The notes: a model not told the origin generated them from the sequence alone. A stretch of 43,350 nt of DNA from Oceanobacillus polygoni (GCF_008304605.1 NZ_PIJY01000024.1:434013-477362); one strand, 5' to 3'. Positions 1 to 8,782 are shown, numbered from the stretch's first letter. A program made the numbers and translations.

Positions 1-524
1 TTATACACTGCAACCCAAAAGTCATGGTTATCGCGATAGGACTTCGATATAAATAAATACATTTCCTTTGCTTTTTCATCGTAATCTTCCGCATCCTGTG
101 GAGGCAGGGCGGCTCGAGAATGGTCGACAAATTGTTGAAGTTCCGCTGCACGTGGTCCCCATTTAGCTACTTCTTCTCCATTTTCATTAATGAAGATGAA
201 AATAGGAATGGAACGCGCTTTTCCATTTGTTAAGTATTGGTCCATTAATTCTAAATTTTGGTCGCGCAAGAGCATCCGAACTTGAATATCAGTTGCCTCA
301 GATAACTTTAATAAAATAGGGATATTCAGCATCGCATCTCCACACCAATCCTCGGTCAAGACGATGGCTCGAAGATTTTTTTCGCGGATTTCATCAAAAA
401 ATGCTTCATCAGCTGGTAAGGAAAAATGATCATAAATATGCAGTAAATCTTCTTTGTTCTTTTCCATGGATTCAATATAAGCGTCTGGATTCAATCCTTT
501 TTCAAAGCCTTGATTAAGATGCAT
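1..524 (-). CDS. Thioredoxin-like protein, Thioredoxin_9 type (C-terminus cut by the window edge)
   Basis: The minus strand reads open from an ATG at 524-522 to base 1 with no stop, so about 174 residues are present and the end lies outside the window. The recognisable core is TEDWCGDAMLNIPILLK at residues 57-73. It resembles the thioredoxin active-site region, but has WCGDA in place of WCGPC, so only one cysteine (Cys61) is at the site. A further part (IPIFIFINENGEEVAKWGPR) fits the beta-strand and cis-proline region of a thioredoxin fold. From family knowledge, Bacillaceae have cytosolic proteins of about 190 residues of this kind with no defined role. Lacking the CxxC pair, it is unlikely to be an ordinary disulfide reductase. 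No signal peptide is visible. It is divergent from the peptidase at 892. Confidence 0.8.
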   Translation of the reverse strand, partial: MHLNQGFEKGLNPDAYIESMEKNKEDLLHIYDHFSLPADEAFFDEIREKNLRAIVLTEDWCGDAMLNIPILLKLSEATDIQVRMLLRDQNLELMDQYLTNGKARSIPIFIFINENGEEVAKWGPRAAELQQFVDHSRAALPPQDAEDYDEKAKEMYLFISKSYRDNHDFWVAVY

Positions 525-546
525 AAGCAAACACTCCTTTTAGATG

Positions 547-561
547 TTGTTCGAAAAGTCC
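547..561. repeat. Short sequence matching the end of the 16874-17081 element
   Basis: TTGTTCGAAAAGTCC differs at one base from TTGTTCAAAAAGTCC, the minus-strand end of the element at 16874-17081. Downstream similarity is weak, so this is either a decayed copy or a chance match to one terminus. Confidence 0.3.
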
Positions 562-682
562 TTTTACGGATACGTACTGAGTAAAATTGTAAGGCTAAAA
601 TGATGATACGTAAACAAATGTGCTCTTTTTTTAGGTGGTAAGTTAGTATAAGAATTTGGCAGTAAACTTGATTTATACATAA

Positions 683-837
683 ACAGCCACGTCTGGCTCC
701 AGCGCCCAACAACTAGCAAACTTCACACTCTTCCACTACGATAAGCGGGCCAGACTTGGACCTCGTCGTGTTTCCTTTATCTCATTGCGGAGTCTCCAGT
801 TTGTACGTTGCTAAACGGGCGCTTGCGCCTTTGATCC
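683..837. repeat. Interspersed intergenic repeat, about 155 bp, GC-rich and hairpin-forming
   Basis: This AT-poor block sits in the otherwise AT-rich gap 525-891. It begins with ACAGCCACGTCTGGCTCCAG and ends with GGGCGCTTGCGCCTTTGATCC. The outer parts are imperfectly complementary (AGCGCCC near 701 with GGGCGCT near 828), and TCTGGC at 692 is answered by GCCAGA near 760. I recognise this style (GGCTCCAGCGCC ... GGGCGCTTGCGC) from intergenic repeats scattered through Bacillaceae genomes. It has no plausible ORF. The rest of the gap shows nothing else definite. Confidence 0.6.
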
Positions 838-891
838 AAATTTTGCTATCATGGAAATTAGTTGGATGAATAGCCTGAGGAGGTAGTATGG

Positions 892-1950
892 ATGACACAA
901 ATAAATCAGCAGTTTTTACTGGAATTATTAAACACGCCATCTCCATCAAGTATGGAAATGGAAATTCAGAGGAAATGGATTAGCTATGTAAAGGATTTTG
1001 CCGATGAAATGCGTACTGATAATGCAGGCAATGCCATTGGTGTATTAAATCCGGACGCTCCTTTTAAAATTTTGCTTGCAGGGCATTGTGACGAAATTGC
1101 ACTTGTAATTAACCGGATCGATGAGAATGGTTACTTGCATTTTGATAAAATGGGTGGTATCAACCCAAAGGCAGCGGTTGGAATGCGTGTAACTGTGCTT
1201 GGATATAACGGTAATGTAACTGGTGTTATCGGTGTGAATGCACAGCATCATGGTGGACTGAAAAATGACTTTGAACTATCGGATTTGTTCATCGATTGTG
1301 GCTATAAATCCAAAGAGGAAGCTGCAAAGCACGCGCAAATCGGAGATCTCTGTGTATATAAAACAGAACCAGAGATTTTAATGGGTCGCTATATTGCTGG
1401 ACGTGGTTTGGATAATCGAACTGGTGCATTTATTGTTGCAGAAGTTCTGAGACAGCTTTCTGAAAAAGATATTAACGTTGGTGTTTACGCAGTAAGTACA
1501 GTAAATGAAGAAACCAATATGGGCGGAGCGTATTTTGCTGCTGCTGGAATTGAACCGACAATGGCAATTGCATGTGATGTGACGTTTGCAACAGATTACC
1601 CTGGCGTTAATAAAAATAAACATGGTGATATTACCCTTGAGGGTGGTCCTGTTCTTGCAAAAGGGGCACCAATCAATATTAAGATTAATCAGATGCTGGA
1701 AAAAACAGCGAGGAAGTTAGATATGGATGTGCAATATGAGCTGACACCACGCATGACAGGAACGGATGCAGACAAAATGCGACTAACGGGGAAAGGTGTA
1801 CCCGTTTCTTTAGTGTCACTCCCATTGAGATATATGCATTCGCCTGTTGAAACATCGAGTATCCAAGATATCAAACAAGAAATTGAATTGATTGTAACGA
1901 TGATTGCTGATATGACAGGAAAAGAGAGTTTAAATCCATTGGATGATTGA
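892..1950 (+). CDS. M42-family metallo-aminopeptidase (glutamyl aminopeptidase / endoglucanase-like)
   Basis: This 352-residue protein has the full set of M42 di-metal ligands and catalytic residues in order: H65 and D67 (GHCDEIAL), D174 (RGLDNRTGAF), the catalytic E206 with ligand E207 (NEETNMGG), D229 (ACDVTFATD) and H316 (YMHSPVE). The PDZ-like insertion typical of the family lies between about 70 and 165. M42 enzymes are cytosolic, often dodecameric aminopeptidases that finish peptide breakdown using Zn or Co. The ATG at 892 is preceded by a strong GAGGAGGT at 877-884. Length is usual for the family. B. subtilis has several paralogues (YtoP, YsdC, FrvX types), and I cannot say which is the orthologue. 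It is a single-gene unit ended by the hairpin at 1990-2030. Confidence 0.92.
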   Translation: MTQINQQFLLELLNTPSPSSMEMEIQRKWISYVKDFADEMRTDNAGNAIGVLNPDAPFKILLAGHCDEIALVINRIDENGYLHFDKMGGINPKAAVGMRVTVLGYNGNVTGVIGVNAQHHGGLKNDFELSDLFIDCGYKSKEEAAKHAQIGDLCVYKTEPEILMGRYIAGRGLDNRTGAFIVAEVLRQLSEKDINVGVYAVSTVNEETNMGGAYFAAAGIEPTMAIACDVTFATDYPGVNKNKHGDITLEGGPVLAKGAPINIKINQMLEKTARKLDMDVQYELTPRMTGTDADKMRLTGKGVPVSLVSLPLRYMHSPVETSSIQDIKQEIELIVTMIADMTGKESLNPLDD

Positions 1951-1989
1951 GTTTAGTAACGATTATGAAGTTATAGCTGCTTTCAAAAA

Positions 1990-2030
1990 GAGCCGATAGC
2001 CCCTCATACGGGGAGCTGTCGGCTTTTTTT
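1990..2030 (+). terminator. Rho-independent terminator of the M42 peptidase gene
   Basis: The stem AGCCGATAGCCCC pairs with GGGGAGCTGTCGGCT, with minor mismatch, around a short loop, and is followed by seven T. Confidence 0.9.
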
Positions 2031-2358
2031 GACCCGAAAAATAAAAGGGTTAAAAAGTCCTGATAAATATGAACCGATATTACAAAATACCTCTTATCAC
2101 AGCGTCACATATAGTGTAATGTCCTTGTTTTCCACACTAAAGAAAAAAACCTCTTCTATATTTCCTATTTACTAGTAAAATAGATTTATTTTTCATGTGA
2201 AAATAGCGTTATGAAAACGTCCCCTACTATAAGATCCATGTATATCAATCATTTATTGAACGTGTATGTAAGAACAGAGTGAATAGTAATTGTTGTTAAT
2301 TAGGAAAAATTGGTACTAATTATTCAATTGTGAAAATTCGGATTAATAATGACAATAA

Positions 2359-2388
2359 TCGACAAAATTCATTCTATCTATCTACTAT
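2359..2388 (+). promoter_or_regulatory. Possible SigA promoter of the bpr-like gene
   Basis: TCGACA at 2359 is followed after 18 bases by TACTAT at 2383. This lies in the 490-base AT-rich gap between the terminator at 2030 and the protease start. Nothing else in that gap could be assigned. The match is moderate, so the start point remains uncertain. Confidence 0.35.
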
Positions 2389-2520
2389 ACTGACATTAAC
2401 AACGAGATTCTACAACTATCGGAAATTGGAGGGGATCGACAAGTTTCTTGAAAAGGAGGGCAAGGGGTTTTTTAGAACTTAAGTGAATGTACTGTTCGAA
2501 AATTGAGGGGAGGAAAAGAT

Positions 2521-5500
2521 TTGAGAACAAAGAAAAAGCGGCAGGTAAAGGCGTTCAGTATGGCAGCAACTTTTTTAATGGCATTTTCTATAATTACACC
2601 AGGTGTGACATTGGCTGAGTCGCAAAGCAAACCGCATTATTCGCTAAATGATTCCAATAAGGTTGCAGAAGCAAAGGTAAGTGAGCGTTTACTAACTGAA
2701 TTTAAAGATGATGAAAAACTGACATTTCTTGTGAAGTTCAATGAAATTGCAGAAGTAGAGAAAGCTGCTTCAGAAGCAAAAGCAAATGCTGCGAAGGCGA
2801 ATCTCTCTGCACAAAAAGTAGAGCATATCAGCCGATCTGCAGTTATCTCTGAGTTAAAAGCAACTGCACTCAGCTCCCAGCAAAATGTGAAAGCATATTT
2901 AGAGCAGGAAGTAGAGAATGGAAAAGCGGAGAATATTCAAACATATCACATTGTGAACGGGATTGCAGTTACAGCGACAAAGGAAGTCGCAGAGAAAATT
3001 GCAACCTTCGCTGAAGTAGAAAAGATTCTTCCGAATGAAACACGTGAGTTATATACAACCGTTACAAAAGATGCAGAGACACCTAAATCCGAAATTGCAA
3101 ATGTGGAGTGGAATGTTGAACGTGTTGGTGCTCCGGCAGTTTGGGATATGGGATTTGATGGATCGGGTGTCGTTGTAGCGAGTATTGATACAGGCGTACA
3201 GTGGGATCACCCTGGGTTAGAAGATCAGTATCGTGGTTATGATGCTGCAACTGGTGAGGTAGACCACACGTACAGCTGGTATGATGCAACAGCAAATGAA
3301 GATGTGCCTTACGATGACCAAGGACATGGTACACATGTAACTGGAACAATGGTAGGTAGTGAGCCAGATGGATCCAATCAGGTCGGTGTAGCACCAGGTG
3401 CACAGTGGATTGCTGTTAAAGCATTTACAGCAGCAGGCGGAACCGATGTCGATTTACTAAATGCAGCAGAGTGGATTCTAGCTCCAAATGGAGATGCAAG
3501 CATGGCGCCAGATGTTGTTAATAACTCTTGGGGCGGTGGACCAGGTCTGGATGAATGGTATCGTGATGTTGTTATCGCTTGGAGAGCAGCAGAAATCTTC
3601 CCAGAGTTTTCAGCGGGAAATACAACGTTATTTAATCCAGGTGGGCCAGGATCGATTGCAACACCGGCAAACTATCCTGAATCGTTTGCAACTGGAGCAA
3701 CTGACATCAATGATGCTTTAGCAAACTTTTCATTACAAGGTCCTTCACCATATGAAGGCGATATAAAGCCGGATATTTCTGCTCCGGGTGTAAATATTCG
3801 CTCGACTGTACCAGGTAGTGGCTATGAAGGCGGATGGAATGGAACATCGATGGCAGGTCCGGCTGTATCTGCAGTCGCAGCTCTATTAATTCAAGCAGAT
3901 ACTAGCCTGTCAGTGGACGAGCTTGAAGAAATTTTAATGCAAACTGCAACACCATTAACAGACGGTACATTCTCAGAATCACCAAATATGGGATATGGCT
4001 ATGGATTAGTTAATGCATATGATGCTGTGTCTTCTGTCGTAACTGGCCTTGGAAGGCTAGAAGGACAAGTTACGAAAGAGGGAGAAGACACAGAAGCACC
4101 AACATTTGAACACGACGCACCAAGTGAAACGTATGCAGGAATGAATTTGGATCTTGCAATCGACGTTTCTGATAATATCAGTATTGCTTCAGTTGAAGTC
4201 GTTTATGGAGATGGCGAATCGGTACAAGCGAGTCGTGTGTCAGGTGACTATAAATCTGGTGAATATGTTGCAACTATTCCAGGTGAAGCGATTACTGGTG
4301 ATTCGTTTTCCTATCATTTAGTCATCAATGACTTCGGAAACAATGAAGTAACAAGTGATAACTATGAAGTAACGGTATTACCAGGAATTACAGTAGGATA
4401 TGCTGCAGATTTTGAAACAGCTCCAGCGGGCTGGACAATTTTTGGAGAAAATAGCAGCTGGGAAAGAGGTATTCCGACTTCGGGACCTGGAGAAGCAGCT
4501 TCTGGTGAGTATGTATATGCAACCAATCCAGAAGGGACATACAACAATAACGAAAATGGAACACTTGTGATGCCACCTATTGATTTGCCAGAAGGAGAAT
4601 CCTATCTACAATTCAATCAGTGGTATAACATCGAAAACAACTGGGATTTTGGTCATGTGTTTATTTCCACTGATCAAGAAGAGTGGACACAACTAGCACG
4701 GATAACCAACACATCTGATGGATGGGAAGCTGCAGAAATTGATCTTTCAGAGTATGGTGGTGAGCGTGTCTATATAGGATTTAACCTTACAACGGATGGT
4801 AGTGTGCAACGCGATGGCTGGTATATTGACGATGTCACTTTAGCTGACACATCAAACAGCAGCAGTGCATCACTTGGTGTTGTCCCTGCTAAAGGAAAAG
4901 CAGCCGAAAATGCAAAAGCAGATAAAGATGCTATGAAGAAAGAAAAGGTGGATCCGAATAAAATAACACCAGAAAAATCAACGAAAGAAAGTGAAGCAAA
5001 TAAAGGTGAGTCCATTCATCCGACGTTGCTTCCGCTAGGCGCTCAAGTAAGTGTACTTGAAAGTGGGCGTACTGCAAATACGGATCCTGCAACTGGAAGT
5101 TATTCATTGCTTCACGGAGCTGGTGACTTCACAGTAGTTGCTGAAGCATATGGCTTTCATTCAGAGGAACAATCCGTAACGCTCGAAAATAATGGTGTAG
5201 CAACGACGAACTTTACATTAGAAGAAATTGATCAATATACAGTAAGCGGTACAATCACGGATGAAAACACTGGGGAAGCAGTAGAAGGAGCGACAGTTCT
5301 GATCGTTGAGGATGCAAATATTGCGCCTGCAGAAACGGATACATCAGGTAGCTTCACACTTACTGCTTATCAAGGCACATATACGTTGAAGGTTTTAGCT
5401 GCTGGTTACCACGGTAAAGAAGTTGAAGTTGACCTTAGTGAATCAGATGCAGAAATCAATGTAGAACTTGAGCCTTTTTATACGGTTCCAGGTGGAGAAA

Positions 5501-6810
5501 TTGGCTATGATGATGGTACTGCAGAGAATGCACGTGCATTTTATGATGCTGGCAATGGCTGGGCAGTGAAGATGTCATTACCTGAAGGCCAAGAAACTGC
5601 ACTTGTTACAGAAGGTGTATTCCAATTCCATGATACGGACTGGCCAAGCCCAGGTGGAACAGAGTTCGCTGTTGAAGTATGGGATGCTAGCGGACCAGAT
5701 GGATCACCAGGTGAAAGAGTAGCTGGTCCAGTAGATGCCGAAGCAATTAGAAGTCTGGATGAATGGACAGTAGTTGATTTATCTGAACATGCAATCCAGG
5801 TTGATGGCGATTTCTATATGGTTTACATTCAAACTGGAACAAATCCAAATGTGCCTGGACTTGCAACTGATGAAAATGGTCCAAATGCAGAGCGCAGTTA
5901 CCAGTATGTTGGTGGAGCATGGTCACCATCTCCAGCTGCAGAGGGTAACTATATGATTCGCGCGCGTGTAGCATATGGAGTAGAAAATCCAGTTATCACC
6001 TCACCAGAGGAGGATTTCATTACAAATGAAACAGAATTAACAGTGGAAGGTACTGCTTCTGCAACGACCACGGTTCAATTGCTGAATAATGGGGAAGAAG
6101 CAGGGACTGCTGAAATTGATGAAGACGGTACGTTCGCTCTGCCAGTAGAGTTAGCGGAAGGTGAAAATGAATTCCAAGCTGTATCATTACTTGATGATGT
6201 ACAGGTCGGAGAATCCGAAACCGTTACAGTAACCTTGGATACAGAAGCGCCTGAATTAACCATTGATACTCCTGCAGATGGCGATAAAGTAAATCGTGAA
6301 AGTGTAACAGTCGAAGGAACAGTTGCTGATGAAAATCTTGACTTTGTCGAGGTAAATGGTCAAGAAGCAGCGATAGAGGACGGAAGCTATTCGAAGCGAA
6401 TTTTACTTGACGAAGGTGAAAACACAATTGAAGTTGTAGCAGGTGATCTAGCTGGAAATTCAACAACCGAGTCCGTAACAATTGCGGTTGATTTTACAGC
6501 TCCTGAAATCGAAAATCTAACACCAACAGAAGATGTTCATATCAATGCTGGCGAAAGTGTTAAGTTTGAATTTGATAGTGAGCCTGGATTAAAAGCAACA
6601 TACTTTATCCATATGCCACTTACAAATACAACGGCTAATGCGACAGAGCTACCAATGATGGAAACATCTGAAGGACATTATGAAGGCTACTGGACAGCAA
6701 CAAGTAGTGTCGTTGCTGAGGGAGCAGTCATCGAAGTTAAAGTAGTAGACGCTTTCGGTAATGAGACACGGGAGCAAGCAGATGGTAAGTTATTTATTAA
6801 TGTAGAATAA
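2521..6810 (+). CDS. bpr: Bacillopeptidase F-type secreted subtilisin-like serine protease (S8)
   Basis: I place the start at TTG 2521 and not the in-frame TTG 2503, because the GAGGGGAGG ribosome binding site (2505-2513) lies between them; this gives 1429 residues. A Sec signal peptide (basic MRTKKKRQ, then a hydrophobic stretch ending near TLAES) is followed by an I9-like propeptide to about residue 180. The S8 catalytic domain (about 195-500) has D223 (ASIDTGV), H269 (GHGTHVTG), oxyanion N367 (SAGNTT) and S443 (NGTSMAGP). Next come an Ig-like part, a MAM/immune-inhibitor-A-like beta domain near 627-775 (DFETAPAGW, DGWYIDDVTL), a Lys/Glu-rich linker near 790-830, carboxypeptidase-regulatory-like repeats (about 835-970), a further beta domain and Ig-like repeats from about 1157 to the end. 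No LPXTG or membrane anchor is seen, so it is probably released. Size matches B. subtilis Bpr (about 1433 residues). Confidence 0.92.
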   Translation: MRTKKKRQVKAFSMAATFLMAFSIITPGVTLAESQSKPHYSLNDSNKVAEAKVSERLLTEFKDDEKLTFLVKFNEIAEVEKAASEAKANAAKANLSAQKVEHISRSAVISELKATALSSQQNVKAYLEQEVENGKAENIQTYHIVNGIAVTATKEVAEKIATFAEVEKILPNETRELYTTVTKDAETPKSEIANVEWNVERVGAPAVWDMGFDGSGVVVASIDTGVQWDHPGLEDQYRGYDAATGEVDHTYSWYDATANEDVPYDDQGHGTHVTGTMVGSEPDGSNQVGVAPGAQWIAVKAFTAAGGTDVDLLNAAEWILAPNGDASMAPDVVNNSWGGGPGLDEWYRDVVIAWRAAEIFPEFSAGNTTLFNPGGPGSIATPANYPESFATGATDINDALANFSLQGPSPYEGDIKPDISAPGVNIRSTVPGSGYEGGWNGTSMAGPAVSAVAALLIQADTSLSVDELEEILMQTATPLTDGTFSESPNMGYGYGLVNAYDAVSSVVTGLGRLEGQVTKEGEDTEAPTFEHDAPSETYAGMNLDLAIDVSDNISIASVEVVYGDGESVQASRVSGDYKSGEYVATIPGEAITGDSFSYHLVINDFGNNEVTSDNYEVTVLPGITVGYAADFETAPAGWTIFGENSSWERGIPTSGPGEAASGEYVYATNPEGTYNNNENGTLVMPPIDLPEGESYLQFNQWYNIENNWDFGHVFISTDQEEWTQLARITNTSDGWEAAEIDLSEYGGERVYIGFNLTTDGSVQRDGWYIDDVTLADTSNSSSASLGVVPAKGKAAENAKADKDAMKKEKVDPNKITPEKSTKESEANKGESIHPTLLPLGAQVSVLESGRTANTDPATGSYSLLHGAGDFTVVAEAYGFHSEEQSVTLENNGVATTNFTLEEIDQYTVSGTITDENTGEAVEGATVLIVEDANIAPAETDTSGSFTLTAYQGTYTLKVLAAGYHGKEVEVDLSESDAEINVELEPFYTVPGGEIGYDDGTAENARAFYDAGNGWAVKMSLPEGQETALVTEGVFQFHDTDWPSPGGTEFAVEVWDASGPDGSPGERVAGPVDAEAIRSLDEWTVVDLSEHAIQVDGDFYMVYIQTGTNPNVPGLATDENGPNAERSYQYVGGAWSPSPAAEGNYMIRARVAYGVENPVITSPEEDFITNETELTVEGTASATTTVQLLNNGEEAGTAEIDEDGTFALPVELAEGENEFQAVSLLDDVQVGESETVTVTLDTEAPELTIDTPADGDKVNRESVTVEGTVADENLDFVEVNGQEAAIEDGSYSKRILLDEGENTIEVVAGDLAGNSTTESVTIAVDFTAPEIENLTPTEDVHINAGESVKFEFDSEPGLKATYFIHMPLTNTTANATELPMMETSEGHYEGYWTATSSVVAEGAVIEVKVVDAFGNETREQADGKLFINVE

Positions 6811-6819
6811 GAAAAAATG

Positions 6820-6847
6820 CGGGGCGCATGCGCCTCGTTTTTTTTGT
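6820..6847 (+). terminator. Terminator of the bpr-like gene
   Basis: CGGGGCGC and GCGCCTCG pair around a very short loop in a GC-rich hairpin, followed by eight T, directly after the stop codon. Confidence 0.85.
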
Positions 6848-6852
6848 GCGGT

Positions 6853-6990
6853 TGGAATGGAGCTAAAGTAGTACTTAATGGAGCCAAAATATTTATTATG
6901 GAGCGTTAACAATAGAAATCGAGTCATAAAATAAGGAGATTTGTAACTTACTGAAAAGCTTGGAGTCATAGGAGGGACGCTCGATAGATT
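6853..6990. repeat. Decayed tandem repeats built on a TGGAGC motif
   Basis: Successive units carry AATGGAGCTAAAG, AATGGAGCCAAAA and TATGGAGCGTTAA at roughly 20-base spacing. They are followed by weaker GAGTCATAAA and TGGAGTCATAGG. There is no ORF or RNA match. Similar motifs recur at 23103-23230. Confidence 0.5.
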
Positions 6991-7028
6991 GGTTACATAC
7001 TGCTTCAAATTAATTCCGAGTTTTTAAC

Positions 7029-7056
7029 TTGCATTGCCAGAAAAATAGTGTATAAT
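7029..7056 (+). promoter_or_regulatory. SigA promoter of the FMN riboswitch/ribU transcript
   Basis: TTGCAT at 7029-7034, a 16-base spacer and TATAAT at 7051-7056 lie about 30 bases before the riboswitch. Confidence 0.75.
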
Positions 7057-7084
7057 AAATTTAACAATTAAATAATCGATTCCA

Positions 7085-7223
7085 ATCTTCGGGGCAGGGT
7101 GAAATTCCCGACCGGCGGTAATAAGCAGAGATGCTTTAAGTCCGCGAACTGCAAGGCTGCTTGCCATGCGGTTGACCTGGTGCGATTCCAGGACCGACAG
7201 TTACAGTCTGGATGGGAGAAGAT
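7085..7223 (+). ncRNA. FMN riboswitch (RFN element)
   Basis: The conserved RFN blocks are all present in order: ATCTTCGGGGCAGGGTGAAA, TTCCCGACCGGCGGTA, AGTCCGCGA, the GGTGCGATTCCAGGACCGAC segment, and the closing GTCTGGATGGGAGAAGAT that pairs with the 5' end. The element binds FMN and switches off expression of the downstream riboflavin gene. Here it lies before ribU with a terminator hairpin between them, which indicates transcriptional attenuation. Confidence 0.97.
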
Positions 7224-7275
7224 GTCGAGCCTGTTTTGGTGCATTTTTGCGCCATTATTTGACTATGATTAAATC

Positions 7276-7309
7276 AACCCTAAAGCCTCTTTTAAGCTTT
7301 AGGGTTTTT
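7276..7309 (+). terminator. Riboswitch-controlled terminator before ribU
   Basis: ACCCTAAAGC (7277-7286) pairs with GCTTTAGGGT (7296-7305), followed by a T run. It lies between the FMN aptamer and ribU, so it is the expression platform formed when FMN is bound. Confidence 0.88.
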
Positions 7310-7374
7310 GTGTCTGTTAGGCTAGTATCCTTCATCACGAGAGTGGAATCGATAAAAGATGAAGGAGGATTTAG

Positions 7375-7962
7375 ATGATGCGTAACACAAGCAAACAATC
7401 ATCAAATTTATTAAAACTTATTATTTTAGCTTTATTGGGGACAATTTCACTTTTATTGTTTTTCTTGAATTTCCCACTACCATTTTTACCACCATATTTA
7501 AAAATTGATTTTAGTGATGTACCAGCATTAATGGCTTCACTCATTTTCTCGCCACTTGCCGGTGTAATTGTTGTAGCGGTGAAAAATTTACTCTATATTG
7601 CTGTATCTGGAGCAGGAGATCCAATTGGTGTTGCAGCAAATTTCCTTGCAGGAGTTATGTTTGTCGTACCAGTTTCGATTTTATACCATAAATATAAAGG
7701 TGTTAAGAGTATCGTTTCAGGGTTAGTAACAGGAACGCTTATTATGGCAATTGGAATGAGTGTGCTAAATTACTTTATCATTCTTCCAGCATATGGCTGG
7801 TTTATGGGCTGGGAAATGACAAATCAAGTAATTTGGGTATCCGTCATAGCTGGTGTTCTGCCATTCAATATGATAAAGGGTATTATCATCGCATTATTAT
7901 TTGTACCATTATTTATAAAAATGCATAGCTGGATTAAGCAGCAACAAGCGAAATTTATATAA
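7375..7962 (+). CDS. ribU: Riboflavin transporter, ECF S component
   Basis: This 195-residue hydrophobic protein with about six membrane segments is of the RibU (YpaA) type. The family region FPLPFLPPYLKIDFSDVPAL near residues 27-50 is characteristic, as is the segment around NFLAGVMFVVPVSILYHKYKG. It binds riboflavin at the cytoplasmic membrane and works with the shared ECF energising module (EcfA, EcfA', EcfT), which is not in this window. A ribosome binding site AAGGAGG (7362-7368) serves two adjacent ATG codons (7375, 7378); either could be used. The FMN riboswitch and terminator upstream show that FMN represses it. It is a single-gene transcription unit. Confidence 0.95.
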   Translation: MMRNTSKQSSNLLKLIILALLGTISLLLFFLNFPLPFLPPYLKIDFSDVPALMASLIFSPLAGVIVVAVKNLLYIAVSGAGDPIGVAANFLAGVMFVVPVSILYHKYKGVKSIVSGLVTGTLIMAIGMSVLNYFIILPAYGWFMGWEMTNQVIWVSVIAGVLPFNMIKGIIIALLFVPLFIKMHSWIKQQQAKFI

Positions 7963-7967
7963 TAATT

Positions 7968-8003
7968 AAAAGCTAATCTCTATCGAAGAGGTTAGCTTTT
8001 TTG
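7968..8003 (+). terminator. Terminator of ribU
   Basis: AAAGCTAATCTC pairs with GAGGTTAGCTTT around a seven-base loop and is followed by a T run. The 195 bases from here to cwlJ show no other clear signal. Confidence 0.88.
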
Positions 8004-8198
8004 TATGGCAAGAAAACAGAACTTGATTAAAGTTACTTCGCGTGAAACTCAAACAGATGAATTTAAAGTGTCTTCAATTAGAATTGAACGGCTTAGCGGT
8101 TACATTTTACCTTCCGAAAAGGTCTTTTTCCTAAGCGTTCTTCTAAACAATGACATTAATACAAGCATTCTCTCATACTTTATTCAAGAGGTGGTAAA

Positions 8199-8639
8199 AT
8201 GGCAAGAATTGCTTACCGAGATGCAGACATTGACTTAATGGCAAGGATGATGAGAGCAGAGGCTGAAGGTGAAGGCAAACAAGGAATGCTTTATGTAGGA
8301 AATGTTATTGTTAACCGCGTTGTAGCAGATTGTACGGACTTTAATGATTTGAGAAACATTGAAGACGTTATTTTTCAAGTACAAGGTGGTAATTATTCTT
8401 TTGAAGCCGTTCAAAAAGGGAATATGTTTTATCAACGAGCAAGAGATTCTGAAAGAAGATTAGCTGAACAGAATATAAAGCACTGGAGAGAACATCCAGC
8501 AAAATATGCACTTTGGTATTTTAATCCATATGCTCCGTGCCCTCCAACATGGTATGATCAGCCGTTTTCTGGTCAATTTAAACTACACTGTTTTTATGAA
8601 CCAGCACCTGGGACATGTGAAAGTGTATACATGGGATGA
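8199..8639 (+). CDS. cwlJ: Spore cortex-lytic cell wall hydrolase CwlJ
   Basis: The whole 146-residue protein is one Hydrolase_2 (SleB/CwlJ) domain without signal peptide or peptidoglycan-binding repeats, which separates CwlJ from SleB. Diagnostic parts are LMARMMRAEAEGEGKQGMLY near residues 13-32, with the presumed catalytic Glu21, then NVIVNRV, GNMFYQRARDSERRLA and the Cys-containing WYFNPYAPCPPTWYDQPF. CwlJ is made in the mother cell, sits in the spore coat and degrades cortex muramic-delta-lactam peptidoglycan during germination, notably when triggered by Ca-dipicolinate. AGAGGTGG (8187-8194) precedes the ATG. The usual partner gene gerQ is not adjacent. Length matches the family (about 142). 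Confidence 0.93.
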   Translation: MARIAYRDADIDLMARMMRAEAEGEGKQGMLYVGNVIVNRVVADCTDFNDLRNIEDVIFQVQGGNYSFEAVQKGNMFYQRARDSERRLAEQNIKHWREHPAKYALWYFNPYAPCPPTWYDQPFSGQFKLHCFYEPAPGTCESVYMG

Positions 8640-8692
8640 CTATTTTGCTAATGCTAATTTTAGATGGGGAAGTTGGAAGTAACGAACGAAAT

Positions 8693-8729
8693 AAAAAGGC
8701 TCAGAGATAAAATTCTCTGAGCCTTTATT
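8693..8729. terminator. Terminator between convergent cwlJ and yteA
   Basis: AAAGGCTCAGAGA pairs with TCTCTGAGCCTTT around a short loop. A rich runs before and T runs after suggest it can serve both strands. Confidence 0.85.
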
Positions 8730-8782
8730 GTATATTGTGCCTTACAAGTAATGTCCTTCTACTTCATTGAAGAGGAGGATCA

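Noticed and set aside
2211..2225. ATGAAAACGTCCCCT as a CcpA cre site upstream of the protease
   Set aside because: It has a mismatch in the degenerate consensus and no supporting half-site symmetry, so it could be chance.
2320..2340. A CodY-like box near GTGAAAATTC before the protease
   Set aside because: Only one half matches; about five mismatches to the 15-base consensus.
8174..8181. CATACTTT as a SigE/SigG -10 box for cwlJ
   Set aside because: The start point would fall at the ribosome binding site, leaving almost no leader, and no good -35 element is at the right distance.
8005..8238. 77-residue open frame before cwlJ
   Set aside because: It starts right after the ribU terminator, has no ribosome binding site, overlaps the start of cwlJ and resembles no protein.
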